In this document: positions 36,022 through 45,075 of the stretch, piece by piece
Position numbering within the stretch: the first letter of the stretch is position 1
Layout of the letters: each line of letters opens with the position of its first letter
From: Spirosoma panaciterrae DSM 21099
GTDB taxonomy: Bacteria > Bacteroidota > Bacteroidia > Cytophagales > Spirosomataceae
NCBI RefSeq assembly: GCF_000374025.1
Contig: NZ_KB893182.1
Coordinates: 117,819-181,818 of the forward strand
DNA: 64,000 nucleotides
Reading direction: 5' to 3'
Program-made: the position numbers and the translations under genes
Notes under the pieces: generated by a model
What the model saw: only the letters and a program-made list of their open reading frames with translations
Told to the model about the DNA's origin: nothing
The model's database searches: none

Positions 36022-37335
36022 ATGCTTACACAGATAGGCCTTTATCAACTCAGGCATCAACTTGGCTCAGGCGGCATGGCTACGGTTTGGTACGCCGAAA
36101 ATGCGCTGGGGAAAGAATTTGCGATCAAGATTCTTAAACCCGAGTTGATGCAGTATCCGCAGGCAGCCGAGCGATTTCGGAACGAAGCGAAAATTATGGT
36201 GAGCCTGCGCCATCCCAATATTCGTCAGGTGTACGATTATTATGAGGACGAGACGACGATGGCAATCATCATGGAGTATCTCCAGGGCAGCGATTTATTT
36301 GAGTACGGAACAACCCACCAGTCGGTTCCGGAAAGCCAGGTCGTAACCTGGTTCGAGTCGATTCTGGACGCTGTGGGCTATGTGCATCAAAAGAATTATT
36401 TCCACCGTGATATTAAGCCCTCTAATCTTTTCTTAACGGACGACGGGCAGGTGAAGGTAATGGATTTTGGTATTGCCAAACTGGTAGACTCAGACCTGAA
36501 CCTGACGGTAACATCGACGGCTATAGGTTCTCCACAATATATGAGCCCTGAACAGATTATGACGCCCAAGCAAGTTGACTACCGAACGGATATTTACTCG
36601 CTGGGGGTAACATTATATGCTTTACTCTCAGGTCATAAGCCTTATGATGATTCGGCGGGTTCGGTGTTTACGATCCATAGAGAAATCATTCAGACCGCAT
36701 TGCCCTGGCTCAGAGGGGTTTCGGACAAGGTGAATCATGTGATTCAAAAAGCAACCCAGAAGTCGCCAGTCGATCGCTTTCAGACCTGTCTGGAGTTTAA
36801 ACGGATGCTGACAATGGTAGAGGAACCCACGCAGGTTTATAGAGCGCCTGCGGGTCAATCGGCCGAGTGGTATTCGTCGGAAAGTCGATCATTCGGGTCA
36901 ACGGGTACGGCCGGGCCTAATCCCTCATCTGTTCCACCACCCGTATATGGTCAGGTACCGCCAATTCCCGTGTACGGAACTACGACCTCCCCACCGCATC
37001 CGCAGGCTCGCCCGATTATAATGCCTTCGGGTGGGCAGTCGATCAATACTCCTCCGAATCCAGTAATCATGGGGCAGGAACCTGCTGCTCAACGGCCTGG
37101 CAACTGGGTAGGCGGAGCCATTTTTGTTATCCTGTTTTGTTTCTGGCCGTTTGGTATTGCGTCTCTGGTTTTTGGAATCCGCGTAAATCCGGCTTTTGAT
37201 CGGGGCGATTATGCAAGCGCACTGGCCAATGCATCCAAGGCTAAAAACTGCTTTTGGATCGGGCTGTTTCTGGCACCCATCAGTTGGTTTTATGGTTTTG
37301 GCCTGGTATCCAGACTGCTATACGATTTAATGTGA
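36022..37335 (+). CDS. transmembrane Ser/Thr protein kinase with C-terminal CD225/dispanin-like domain
   Basis: A 437-residue kinase from the ATG at 36022; an upstream TTG (35974) is less likely. The core matches the preceding kinase position for position (HRD at Asp130, DFG at Asp148, shared YAENALGK), so the pair is a tandem duplication. After a Pro/Gly-rich linker the C-terminus (about 359-435) reads FWPFGIASLVFGIRV and SALANASKAKNCFWIG, the two-helix pattern of CD225/dispanin membrane domains. A kinase fused to CD225 has no standard role that I know of. Confidence 0.9.
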   Translation: MLTQIGLYQLRHQLGSGGMATVWYAENALGKEFAIKILKPELMQYPQAAERFRNEAKIMVSLRHPNIRQVYDYYEDETTMAIIMEYLQGSDLFEYGTTHQSVPESQVVTWFESILDAVGYVHQKNYFHRDIKPSNLFLTDDGQVKVMDFGIAKLVDSDLNLTVTSTAIGSPQYMSPEQIMTPKQVDYRTDIYSLGVTLYALLSGHKPYDDSAGSVFTIHREIIQTALPWLRGVSDKVNHVIQKATQKSPVDRFQTCLEFKRMLTMVEEPTQVYRAPAGQSAEWYSSESRSFGSTGTAGPNPSSVPPPVYGQVPPIPVYGTTTSPPHPQARPIIMPSGGQSINTPPNPVIMGQEPAAQRPGNWVGGAIFVILFCFWPFGIASLVFGIRVNPAFDRGDYASALANASKAKNCFWIGLFLAPISWFYGFGLVSRLLYDLM

Positions 37336-37420
37336 TCTGTTGGGCGGCTGCAGTTGACCCTAAATCTACTGAACCCTAAACCGCCTTTGTTGAATTTCTT
37401 ATTTCAACCTTTCTTAACCC

Positions 37421-38101
37421 ATGACTTCCGATCCACTCAAACAGTCCGCACTGCGTGTAATTCGTATTGGTAAAAATCCAGACAATGATCTGGTGCTCGA
37501 AAAGCCAGGAGTTAGCCGTTATCATGCCAGACTTTCACTGTATACCGATTTTCTGGGGTTAATTGAAGACCTCGACTCTACCTATGGGACTCAGGTCGAT
37601 AGCCATCGGGTTGTTCAAAAGCTGGTTACGCCCACTAGTAAAGTGATGCTGGGGCCAATTACGCCACTGGATATAAAGTCATTGTTTGACGAAGTAAAAC
37701 CAAAACCTAACCCGGGTCCGACTCCACCGCCCATACCACACCAGTTTTTCAGTCAGGGGGGGACCTCCAAAGGGGTGTCGTATGCCGAGGAATTTAAACG
37801 TATTGAGTTCCATTACGACACGTACCTAAAGACCAAAAAAAACATTCAGGTTGATAAAACAAAGACATGGGCGCGTGTTGCGCTCATGTTTGTTCCCATG
37901 TATGGAATGCAGTTAGCCGCTCTGGCCGATGCGTATATGTTTAATCCGACAGAGAAACTGCATGTGCTGGATGAAGCATTTAAGCGCGATTACGTTTGCC
38001 CGAATCCCGACTGTCAGCATTTTTTAGGCTATACGCCTTATAAAGATTTACTTTTTCAGAAGCAGTGTCGTTTCTGCAAATGCAATTGGGTAGAAAATTG
38101 A
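37421..38101 (+). CDS. FHA-domain protein with C-terminal zinc ribbon
   Basis: A 226-residue protein. The FHA phosphothreonine-binding domain (12-100) shows RIGKNPDNDLVLEKPGVSRYH with the conserved Arg, Ser and His, and DSTYGT. A proline-rich linker leads to a C-terminal part with a hydrophobic stretch (VALMFVPMYGMQLAALADAY) and a zinc ribbon (CPNPDC and CRFCKCNW). It follows the two kinases on the same strand and is a likely reader of their phosphorylated targets. Confidence 0.85.
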   Translation: MTSDPLKQSALRVIRIGKNPDNDLVLEKPGVSRYHARLSLYTDFLGLIEDLDSTYGTQVDSHRVVQKLVTPTSKVMLGPITPLDIKSLFDEVKPKPNPGPTPPPIPHQFFSQGGTSKGVSYAEEFKRIEFHYDTYLKTKKNIQVDKTKTWARVALMFVPMYGMQLAALADAYMFNPTEKLHVLDEAFKRDYVCPNPDCQHFLGYTPYKDLLFQKQCRFCKCNWVEN

Positions 38102-38120
38102 AAATTTTTTTTGCAATAGG

Positions 38121-38150
38121 CACTGACATTCCGGTTTCATGCCGGATATA
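38121..38150 (+). promoter_or_regulatory. island promoter motif, copy 2 (CACTGAC-N16-GGATATA)
   Basis: CACTGAC at 38121-38127 and GGATATA at 38144-38150, 16 bp apart, 60 bp before the acidic membrane protein. The identity with copy 3 at 46408 extends over GGCACTGACAT, and both are preceded by a T8 run. Confidence 0.68.
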
Positions 38151-38210
38151 TAAACAGACGACTCGCTAAACGTAGTCAAAACATATAAACAGCCAAAACT
38201 TTCTTTTACC

Positions 38211-39605
38211 ATGCAATCTCAATCAGAATCTTTCGATCAGCCTACTCAGGGCGGCAAACCCGTCGGTAAAAAGTTAACCCCCAGACAAAAAGCCAGCATT
38301 TTTGCCGGCCTGGGCGGTGCCGCTACACTCGGTACCATCGGCACAGCCCTGGCCTGGGGAATGAGCCAGGATGGTTCTGTAAATGATAAACTTCCCGAAT
38401 CTGCACCCGATTCTGATTCGTCGACTACGCCCGCCGAATCGAAAACCAATCCGGTAAGTGACGAAACCAAACCCGAAAAACCTGGTGACAAACCAGCCAC
38501 CGAAGAACACCCTGTTGCAACAACTGATCCGGCCGACGAGAAGCCACATCAGGATAAACCAGCCGGGGAAAAACCTACAAATACGCACCCGGAGTCACTC
38601 ACCAAAACCGAAGGTGGGGGCGCTTCTACCACTCAACCCAATTCGCACACCACAACGGAAGAGCACCCCTCCGATAACCACCCTGGTTCGCATGTATCAA
38701 CCGAAACGGAGGAGCCGGTTGATACAACCATCCCTGAGCCTGCCCTGGCTACCCACGTCAATGATAACATGACGCAGGAAGATGCCTTTAAAGCGGCTCG
38801 GGAGGAAGTGGGAGCTGGCGGCTTTTTTGAATGGCATGGTGAACTATACAATACATTCTACAAAGAAGAATGGGAGGGTATGTCGCCCGAGAAACGTCAG
38901 GCGTATATTGACAAAATATACGGCGACGACGAACAGAGCACCAGCCGTGATTACGATGTACACAACGATTCGACTACGCAGGAACCCACTCCGTCGAGTA
39001 ATGAAACAGACAACAAACCCGATATCAAAGTAGGGCAATACGAAGGCCATACGATCGGTCTGGGAGATACTGACCACGACGGAGATGCCGAAATTATTAT
39101 TATCGACAACGGTACGGTTGGCGCTGTAGATACCGACAACGACGGGATAATGGATACACGGGTGGAATTGAATGCCGAAACCCATCAGGTAGAGTCCAGT
39201 AGCCCGTTAACATCGCCTTTCGCTGCCCCTTCAATGAATGCGCTGGACGACACGACATCGACGGATCAGGATCAGATACAGCAAACCAATAATGCCGACA
39301 CCAGCGATGAGCCAGAGGTCGTGCTGGCTACTGTCGATGAGCACGAAGTGTTGTTAAGCGATGTGGACCAGGATGGGTATGTCGACGTTATGCTTGCCGA
39401 CAATGGCGTCATGTTTGTCGATACAGACGGGGACCACCAGTTCGATTTGGGGGTACTGTATGATACAAATACGGGAGATGTGGAGCAGGTAGGCTACCTG
39501 AATCAGGGTGTTGACGTTCCCCATCTGGATCATCATACAGAAAATAATATGGCAGATACTCAGGATTACGACAATGACTCCGACATGAGTGAATGGGCCG
39601 CTTAA
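38211..39605 (+). CDS. acidic Thr/Pro-rich protein with EF-hand-like calcium motifs
   Basis: A 464-residue protein of unknown family. A membrane segment near the N-terminus (about 31-47) is followed by a long Thr/Ser/Glu/Pro-rich region. A central module follows (FFEWHGELYNTFYKEEW). The C-terminal part has four Asp-rich loops of the DxDxDG type (DTDHDGDAE, DTDNDGIMD, DVDQDGYVD, DTDGDHQFD), as in dockerin/thrombospondin type-3 calcium-binding repeats. The many threonines could be kinase targets. No enzyme motif is seen. It has its own island promoter motif. Confidence 0.72.
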   Translation: MQSQSESFDQPTQGGKPVGKKLTPRQKASIFAGLGGAATLGTIGTALAWGMSQDGSVNDKLPESAPDSDSSTTPAESKTNPVSDETKPEKPGDKPATEEHPVATTDPADEKPHQDKPAGEKPTNTHPESLTKTEGGGASTTQPNSHTTTEEHPSDNHPGSHVSTETEEPVDTTIPEPALATHVNDNMTQEDAFKAAREEVGAGGFFEWHGELYNTFYKEEWEGMSPEKRQAYIDKIYGDDEQSTSRDYDVHNDSTTQEPTPSSNETDNKPDIKVGQYEGHTIGLGDTDHDGDAEIIIIDNGTVGAVDTDNDGIMDTRVELNAETHQVESSSPLTSPFAAPSMNALDDTTSTDQDQIQQTNNADTSDEPEVVLATVDEHEVLLSDVDQDGYVDVMLADNGVMFVDTDGDHQFDLGVLYDTNTGDVEQVGYLNQGVDVPHLDHHTENNMADTQDYDNDSDMSEWAA

Positions 39606-39655
39606 ACATAGCGTACCCCTTTGACTACCCAGGCCTTTTTTCATCTTACTCGCTC

Positions 39656-40435
39656 ATGAATGTTCAAGAACTGACCCTTGTCTGCATAAATGCCAATTGC
39701 CGACGTCGGCTCACCGTCCGCGTAAAGCTGCCGACGAAAGCTACAACCGTAAAATGTCCAAATTGTGGTCAGGTAAATCCGTTGCCTACATTTGCCACGC
39801 CCCCGCCCATACCCGGTAATCCTACACCGCCCCCAAACCCATCGTACGTTCGAAAGAGGCCCGATGGGACTTTTGAGGGGGGCTACCAGGCAAATCCGGG
39901 TCAACCTGCCGACGAAAGTACCTTACTAAAGCATCAGCAGGATGATGAAACGCTCCTTCGGGATGCAAACGGGCCGAAACCTCCTTTGCCAGAGATACTA
40001 GGGTGGTTGATTGTACATGACGAGAAAACGAAAACGCAGAATTTCAATCTTAAAAAAGGATTCAACTCAGTAGGGCGTTTATCCCAACAATCCCCTTCTG
40101 ATCTGATGATTGAAACTAATGACCGATACATGAGCCGACCACACTGTACGGTTGAAGTGAAGATCAGTAAAATGGGGGTGGTAGAATATGTGCTTCAGGA
40201 TGGGGCCATTCAGCCAGATGGGTCCTGGAAAAACAGCCGGAATGGTACCTTCCTGAATGGGCAAGAACCTGCCTTACACCCTTCGGAACGCATCTACCTG
40301 AAAGACGGCGATACCATCCAGCTCGGTGAGACCAAGGTTGTCCTTAAAACTTTCCAGATGTCTGAGTCGCTACAAAAAGCCTATCGGCAGGTTGAAGGGA
40401 CCGATTACACCCGAACTATTCTATCCTTTACCTGA
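39656..40435 (+). CDS. FHA-domain protein with N-terminal zinc finger
   Basis: A 259-residue protein from the ATG at 39656. The N-terminus binds zinc through CINANC and CPNC (about residues 10-40), followed by a proline-rich linker and a FHA domain with FNSVGRLSQQSPSDLMIE, RYMSRPHCTVEV (Ser/His of the phospho-site) and RNGTFLNGQE. The end of the gene overlaps an upstream in-frame extension of the phosphatase but not its chosen start (40467). Part of the plus-strand island operon. Confidence 0.82.
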   Translation: MNVQELTLVCINANCRRRLTVRVKLPTKATTVKCPNCGQVNPLPTFATPPPIPGNPTPPPNPSYVRKRPDGTFEGGYQANPGQPADESTLLKHQQDDETLLRDANGPKPPLPEILGWLIVHDEKTKTQNFNLKKGFNSVGRLSQQSPSDLMIETNDRYMSRPHCTVEVKISKMGVVEYVLQDGAIQPDGSWKNSRNGTFLNGQEPALHPSERIYLKDGDTIQLGETKVVLKTFQMSESLQKAYRQVEGTDYTRTILSFT

Positions 40436-40466
40436 CTCGTCGGCTATTCTTAGAACCCCTATTTTC

Positions 40467-42107
40467 ATGGAACTGACTATTTATCAACCTTTAGGATACT
40501 CTCAGCAGGGAGGACGTGCGAATAACGAAGACAACATCTTCCCGGCAGCCGGAAAGGCTACGCCAGATCAGAAATGGTTCATGGTCTGTGATGGGGTGGG
40601 AGGTATGGCATGGGGCGAAATTGCGAGTGCCGTGGCCGTCGAAGGCTTCAATGATTATTTCCTGAATCACCCGGAAACCATGGCCACTCCTGATTACATT
40701 AGTCAGGCTTTGGCTGATGTACAAACTAAGTTTGACCATCAACTGGCTAGCCGACCAGAAGCTAAAGGGATGGCCACAACCTTCACCCTGCTTTATCTGC
40801 ATCAGGCTGGGGTAACGGTAGCACACATCGGTGACAGCCGGGTTTATCACCTGCGCGACGGAAAAATTATCTGGCGTACACAAGATCATTCGCTTGTTAA
40901 CGAATTGCTTAGAGCAGGAGTTATTTCGCCACAGGAGGCCCAAACGCACCCCAAACGTAATGTGATTGACCGGGCCATTCAGGGTAGTGAACGGCCTGTT
41001 TTGCCTGATGTACAGATTCTTAACGATGTACGGCCTGGCGACTATTTTTTCCTTTGTACGGATGGCGTACTTGAGCAGGTTACCGAAGGCTTTCTGGAAT
41101 CCGTACTGAGCGAACCGATTTCCAATGAACAGAAGCAGCAGAAGCTAATTGCCCAGTCGACCGGGCAAACGAAAGATAACTTTTCTGCCTATCTGGTTCA
41201 GATTGAGACGGTTCAAGGTGAGATAGCCCCCGAATATCGTGTTCCTTCACCAGCTTCCTACATTCCTGATACTAATGATACCTCCGATGACGACGATGTA
41301 GCGGTCATTAGTATATCGGCAAGTCCAAGCCCTCGTACAGCGCCACCAGTCCGACCACCTATGCCGGTACTGCCAACGTCCAAACCCGCCGATTCATCTC
41401 CCCCCGCTTTTTCGGCCCCTACCCCCACAAATTCACAGCCTGCTCCTTCGGCTAAAATGTCGGTTGGGCAATCGCTGCTTTATGCCTTGGTCCTAACGGC
41501 CCTTCTGGTGGCTGCCTGGATATTGTTTGGCCCGGATAAGGATGCGTCGAAGCCCAGCAGTGCCAAATTTCCGGATAAGCATTCCAGAAAGAACAACGAA
41601 GGCATAAGCCCAGATAATTCGGGCGGTGGTAAAACACAAGAGGCTACTGATGGGGTAGACGATGCGCTCAGCAAGACCCAGGATCTGGCTGAAGCCATGG
41701 ATAATGAGCGAAAATCTTCCTCTGATGAACCCATAAAATTAGTGGCCGACAAGCTCTTCAAGAAAAAGGTTGATGATGGCTGGGTGCTACTTGACGAAAA
41801 TAAAAATGCGATTAATAACCATAATGTTTATCAGACGATAAAAAGCCCTGGCAAAGACACGGGGATCATGGCCGTACAGGCTACTGGCACCCATAAATGG
41901 GGGTACATCGACTCTGAAGGCACAGAAATCATTGATTGCCGCTTTGACCGGGCTGAGGATTTTAAAGGCGAAAAAGCCAGAGTTAGCGAAGGAGAGGATA
42001 CCTATGAAATCGATAAAACGGGTAAACGGCTGAATTCGTCTCAGGCGGGGTCTTCACCAGCCAAATCATCTAAACAAACGGGACCAAAGCCATCTGATCC
42101 GAACTAA
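40467..42107 (+). CDS. transmembrane PP2C-family protein phosphatase with WG repeats
   Basis: A 546-residue protein from the ATG at 40467. The PP2C domain (1-245) keeps the metal-binding residues: NNEDN, CDGVGGMAWGE, HIGDSRVYHL, CTDGVLE and KDNFSAYL. A Pro/Ser-rich linker, one transmembrane segment (ALVLTALLVAAWILFG) and a C-terminal domain of about 150 residues follow, with WG-type repeats (KWGYIDSEGTEIID). It reverses kinase-made phosphorylation; the WG repeats are probably periplasmic. Its stop is 4 bp from the caspase gene. Confidence 0.88.
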   Translation: MELTIYQPLGYSQQGGRANNEDNIFPAAGKATPDQKWFMVCDGVGGMAWGEIASAVAVEGFNDYFLNHPETMATPDYISQALADVQTKFDHQLASRPEAKGMATTFTLLYLHQAGVTVAHIGDSRVYHLRDGKIIWRTQDHSLVNELLRAGVISPQEAQTHPKRNVIDRAIQGSERPVLPDVQILNDVRPGDYFFLCTDGVLEQVTEGFLESVLSEPISNEQKQQKLIAQSTGQTKDNFSAYLVQIETVQGEIAPEYRVPSPASYIPDTNDTSDDDDVAVISISASPSPRTAPPVRPPMPVLPTSKPADSSPPAFSAPTPTNSQPAPSAKMSVGQSLLYALVLTALLVAAWILFGPDKDASKPSSAKFPDKHSRKNNEGISPDNSGGGKTQEATDGVDDALSKTQDLAEAMDNERKSSSDEPIKLVADKLFKKKVDDGWVLLDENKNAINNHNVYQTIKSPGKDTGIMAVQATGTHKWGYIDSEGTEIIDCRFDRAEDFKGEKARVSEGEDTYEIDKTGKRLNSSQAGSSPAKSSKQTGPKPSDPN

Positions 42108-42111
42108 TACT

Positions 42112-42882
42112 ATGTGTAAGAAATCTGTTTGCCTGAGTCTTTTGGTTATAGGTGTTGCGTTTCGTGCTTTGGCGCAGCAAACCTACGTAGTTGTTGTAGG
42201 GGTCGCTGATTATCAGAACTTGAGCAATACCCAGGGAGATTTACGGTATGCCGACGATGATGCCCAGCTAGTGACGCAGTTTCTGAAAAGCCCGCAGGGT
42301 GGAAGTGTGCCCAGTGATCACATCATTACCTTAACCAATAGCCAGGCTACCCACGCCAATATCTTAGAAGCTCTTCGCATTTTTGAGCGGGCTCGCCCAT
42401 CGGATCGGGTCATTTTTCACTTTTCGGGTCATGGCGATGGGGGTGTTTTTTATCCTTACGATGCCCCTAAAGAGCAATTGCTCCATCAGGAACTGAAAGC
42501 GGCCTTCCGGCGGTCTGCGGCCAAAACAAAAATTGTTTGGGCAGATGCCTGCCTGTCGGGTAGCCTCAAAAAGCGGAATCCTCAGCCACAGTCCAGTCAG
42601 TCCTATACGCATTTCAACGACCCCAAGCTGAGTATCGTGGTTATGACCTCCTCGCGCTATAATCAGAATTCCGCCGAAACCTCCCGGCTGCGACAAGGGG
42701 TTTTCACGTACTTTTTAATAAAAGGGGCTCAGGGAGAGGCCGACAGAGATCGAAACGGGATTGTAACCGTACAGGAGCACTATGAGTATGTTCGCAAACA
42801 GGTGTCTACGCTTACCCACAATCGGCAGATTCCTACCATTTACGGACATTTCTCGAATACAATGCCAATAATAAAATTGTAA
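42112..42882 (+). CDS. exported caspase-fold (C14-like) protease
   Basis: A 256-residue protein with a signal peptide (VCLSLLVIGVAFRALAQ). The caspase dyad is seen as His107 in FHFSGHGDGG and Cys147 in WADACLSGS. The region after the catalytic Cys (VVMTSSRYNQNSAET) is also typical. Export is unusual for a death protease and suggests an envelope function. It is 4 bp after the phosphatase gene and 160 bp before the sigma gene. Confidence 0.86.
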   Translation: MCKKSVCLSLLVIGVAFRALAQQTYVVVVGVADYQNLSNTQGDLRYADDDAQLVTQFLKSPQGGSVPSDHIITLTNSQATHANILEALRIFERARPSDRVIFHFSGHGDGGVFYPYDAPKEQLLHQELKAAFRRSAAKTKIVWADACLSGSLKKRNPQPQSSQSYTHFNDPKLSIVVMTSSRYNQNSAETSRLRQGVFTYFLIKGAQGEADRDRNGIVTVQEHYEYVRKQVSTLTHNRQIPTIYGHFSNTMPIIKL

Positions 42883-43044
42883 CTATACTTAGAAAACGTT
42901 TTATATGTTTTTAATGGCTTATCGGTCTGTCAGGTAAAATGTTGTTGAGTGTTACTGATGCATGGATTTAGAATTGATATTGTGCGAAATTGCTGTGTAT
43001 ATTGAACAGCTTTTCATTCCACAATCCATTAGTAAAACTACTCT

Positions 43045-43623
43045 ATGCTCCTTCCTCACAATCCGTGTAGGCCTTACTCTACCGATGAGTTGCTGTACGA
43101 TGGTCTGAAGCAGAATGACGACCGCGCTTACGCTTGTTTATACGCACAAACATTTCGTTCGTTTGCCCATTACGTTCAGAGTACACAAGGGACTCCCGAG
43201 CATGCGCAGGATGCTTTTCAACAGGGTATCGCCGAGTTTTACGTAGCCATTCAGTCTGGAAAGTACCAGGTGTCTCCGAAAGCTCGTCTGAAAAACGTTC
43301 TGTTTGAATTCTGCAAACGTAAGTGGATCAATGAATTACAAAGCGCAAGGCACCGGAAGACTCAGACTTTGGAGTCTTACATGGACCAGGAAGAGGAAAA
43401 TATACTGGACGAGTTGATGACCTTAGCCAGTAATGTTGAAAAAGTAACGTTACTGTTAGATCAATTGGGGAAAGGGTGTCAGCAAGTGATCCGCCTGTTT
43501 TACATAGAAGAAAAATCACTGGCCGAGATTGCCGAAGCTTTAGAATATACCCCCAAAACAGCCCGGACAAAGCGTTACGAGTGCACCGAGCAGTTAAAAA
43601 AATTATTCTGGAAACATAACTAA
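43045..43623 (+). CDS. sigma-70 family (ECF-like) sigma factor of the kinase island
   Basis: A 192-residue sigma factor. Region 2 is divergent (ARLKNVLFEFCKRKWINELQ) and region 4 has the HTH SLAEIAEALEYTPKTARTKRYECTEQL in abbreviated form. It precedes a membrane protein with a TPR region. It is the only sigma gene inside the island and therefore the first candidate to read the CAYTGAC-N16-GGATATA motif. No anti-sigma zinc domain is found; the next gene may play that role. Confidence 0.82.
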   Translation: MLLPHNPCRPYSTDELLYDGLKQNDDRAYACLYAQTFRSFAHYVQSTQGTPEHAQDAFQQGIAEFYVAIQSGKYQVSPKARLKNVLFEFCKRKWINELQSARHRKTQTLESYMDQEEENILDELMTLASNVEKVTLLLDQLGKGCQQVIRLFYIEEKSLAEIAEALEYTPKTARTKRYECTEQLKKLFWKHN

Positions 43624-43672
43624 TTGAATTGCAGACGATACTGTCCGTCGTTAGAAAGCGTATTGACAAGCC

Positions 43673-44551
43673 ATGACCGAATCCGAATTTGAGCGTATTG
43701 ATGATTTCCTGGCCGGAAAGCTTACGACTACCGAACAGCAGCGTATGGTAGAGGCTATGGCGCAGGATGATCAATTAAGGCAGGCTGTTGAGCAACATCG
43801 GGCTGTCCGTGAAAGCTTGCAGGTGCTTGCCGCCAAAAAGCGCTTTGAAGCCATGCATCTCCAGTTAGATCGAATGGGGTTGCTGGCTGAGCCAGAAGAT
43901 GAAGAGGAGCCTGAAGTGAGTCTGGAAGAAGATACTACGCCTGATCTGGAAGTTATTCGGTCCGAACCCCAGGAGCCTGTTATTCGACGAGACGTTCCCG
44001 TCGTTTCCATACGGCGGAATTATTTCTGGCAATATGCCGCAGCGTCTGTCTTTGTCGGCGTTCTCCTGGGAACCTTATTTATCGTTCAGTACCGGGGGAA
44101 AGAGGGCGACCAGTCGGAAGTTACGTTTCGACAGTATTTTCGGCCCGACAGTACCAATAATGCGCCACAACTTCCCTCCGAAGTGACTGAAAATGAGAAG
44201 GAATTGTCGAAAGCCATCGACGAATATAGACATAATCGGCTGAAACAGTCAGAAGAAAAATTTAAAACGATTAAACCTACTTCCAAAGGAACAGCCCAAT
44301 ACTATCAAGCCTATTATATTGGTCTTATTGCCCTGGAGCATAATCAAACAGCGAAGGCAATCGACCAATTAGAGACGGCCCGTCAGGCTCCGATCATCGA
44401 ATTACAACAACGGTCAGAATGGTATTTAGGACTGGCCTATCTGAAAGCACATCGGTCAGATGATGCCAGGCAACTTTTTACTCAAATTGCCAATACGCCA
44501 GGCCACGCGTACCAGCAGAAGGCCAGCAATTTATTACAACAGCATTACTGA
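43673..44551 (+). CDS. transmembrane anti-sigma-like protein with periplasmic TPRs
   Basis: A 292-residue protein. The N-terminal part (FERIDDFLAGKLTTTEQQRM) resembles the cytoplasmic start of Bacteroidota anti-sigma proteins. An acidic linker, a single membrane segment (about 122-140: QYAAASVFVGVLLGTLFIV) and TPR-like helices (YYIGLIALEHNQTAKAIDQL) follow. It comes 49 bp after the sigma gene. Role as regulator of that sigma factor is inference. Confidence 0.65.
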   Translation: MTESEFERIDDFLAGKLTTTEQQRMVEAMAQDDQLRQAVEQHRAVRESLQVLAAKKRFEAMHLQLDRMGLLAEPEDEEEPEVSLEEDTTPDLEVIRSEPQEPVIRRDVPVVSIRRNYFWQYAAASVFVGVLLGTLFIVQYRGKEGDQSEVTFRQYFRPDSTNNAPQLPSEVTENEKELSKAIDEYRHNRLKQSEEKFKTIKPTSKGTAQYYQAYYIGLIALEHNQTAKAIDQLETARQAPIIELQQRSEWYLGLAYLKAHRSDDARQLFTQIANTPGHAYQQKASNLLQQHY

Positions 44552-44589
44552 TTTTTCAATGATTTATACATCCTGTTTCTATCCATACC

Positions 44590-45030
44590 ATGAAAAAAAG
44601 TATTCTGATTTCTGCAATCGTACTGTTGCCCCTATTTGGCTTTGCCCAGATCCAGGGTGTATATGAAATCCGCTTCACATCGGGTACAACCCAGCATCGA
44701 GCTGCACTTATTATTTTTTCAGACGGAACGGGGAAAATACGTGTTCGCTATTTCAGTGAAGGGCGGACAAAAATGGTTGAACAATACGTTCGAACTGAAA
44801 ATACGCGGTATGGTCTTCGATTAGCTTGTTACAATCCGGTTTACCCAGGTACATCAACTCGGTTTCCGAATTACATCACCGATAATTTTTACTTATCCCA
44901 GGATGAATATGGGAACGTATCGGTTGTAAATGTCGATGACAGCGGGGGCACTTCACGCGCCTGGGTACGAGTTTTTCAGTCTACTTATGATCGAAATCAA
45001 TTTCTCTCAGATTTCAACTGGCGTATGTGA
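44590..45030 (+). CDS. small exported protein, member 1 of a new three-gene family
   Basis: A 146-residue protein with a signal peptide (LISAIVLLPLFGFAQ). The mature domain shares with the products at 45076 and 46471 the pattern VRYF, YNPVYPG, DNFYLS, NVDDSG and FLSDFNW. No known family was recognised. It is probably beta-rich and periplasmic or secreted. Confidence 0.7.
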   Translation: MKKSILISAIVLLPLFGFAQIQGVYEIRFTSGTTQHRAALIIFSDGTGKIRVRYFSEGRTKMVEQYVRTENTRYGLRLACYNPVYPGTSTRFPNYITDNFYLSQDEYGNVSVVNVDDSGGTSRAWVRVFQSTYDRNQFLSDFNWRM

Positions 45031-45075
45031 TTTATCCGTATTTCTGAAGCTCCATCTATTAAAAGAACCACACAA

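Noticed and set aside
38266..39600. Long open frames on the opposite strand of the acidic protein gene
   Set aside because: Shadows caused by the repetitive Thr/Pro/Asp codons; no signal of a second gene.
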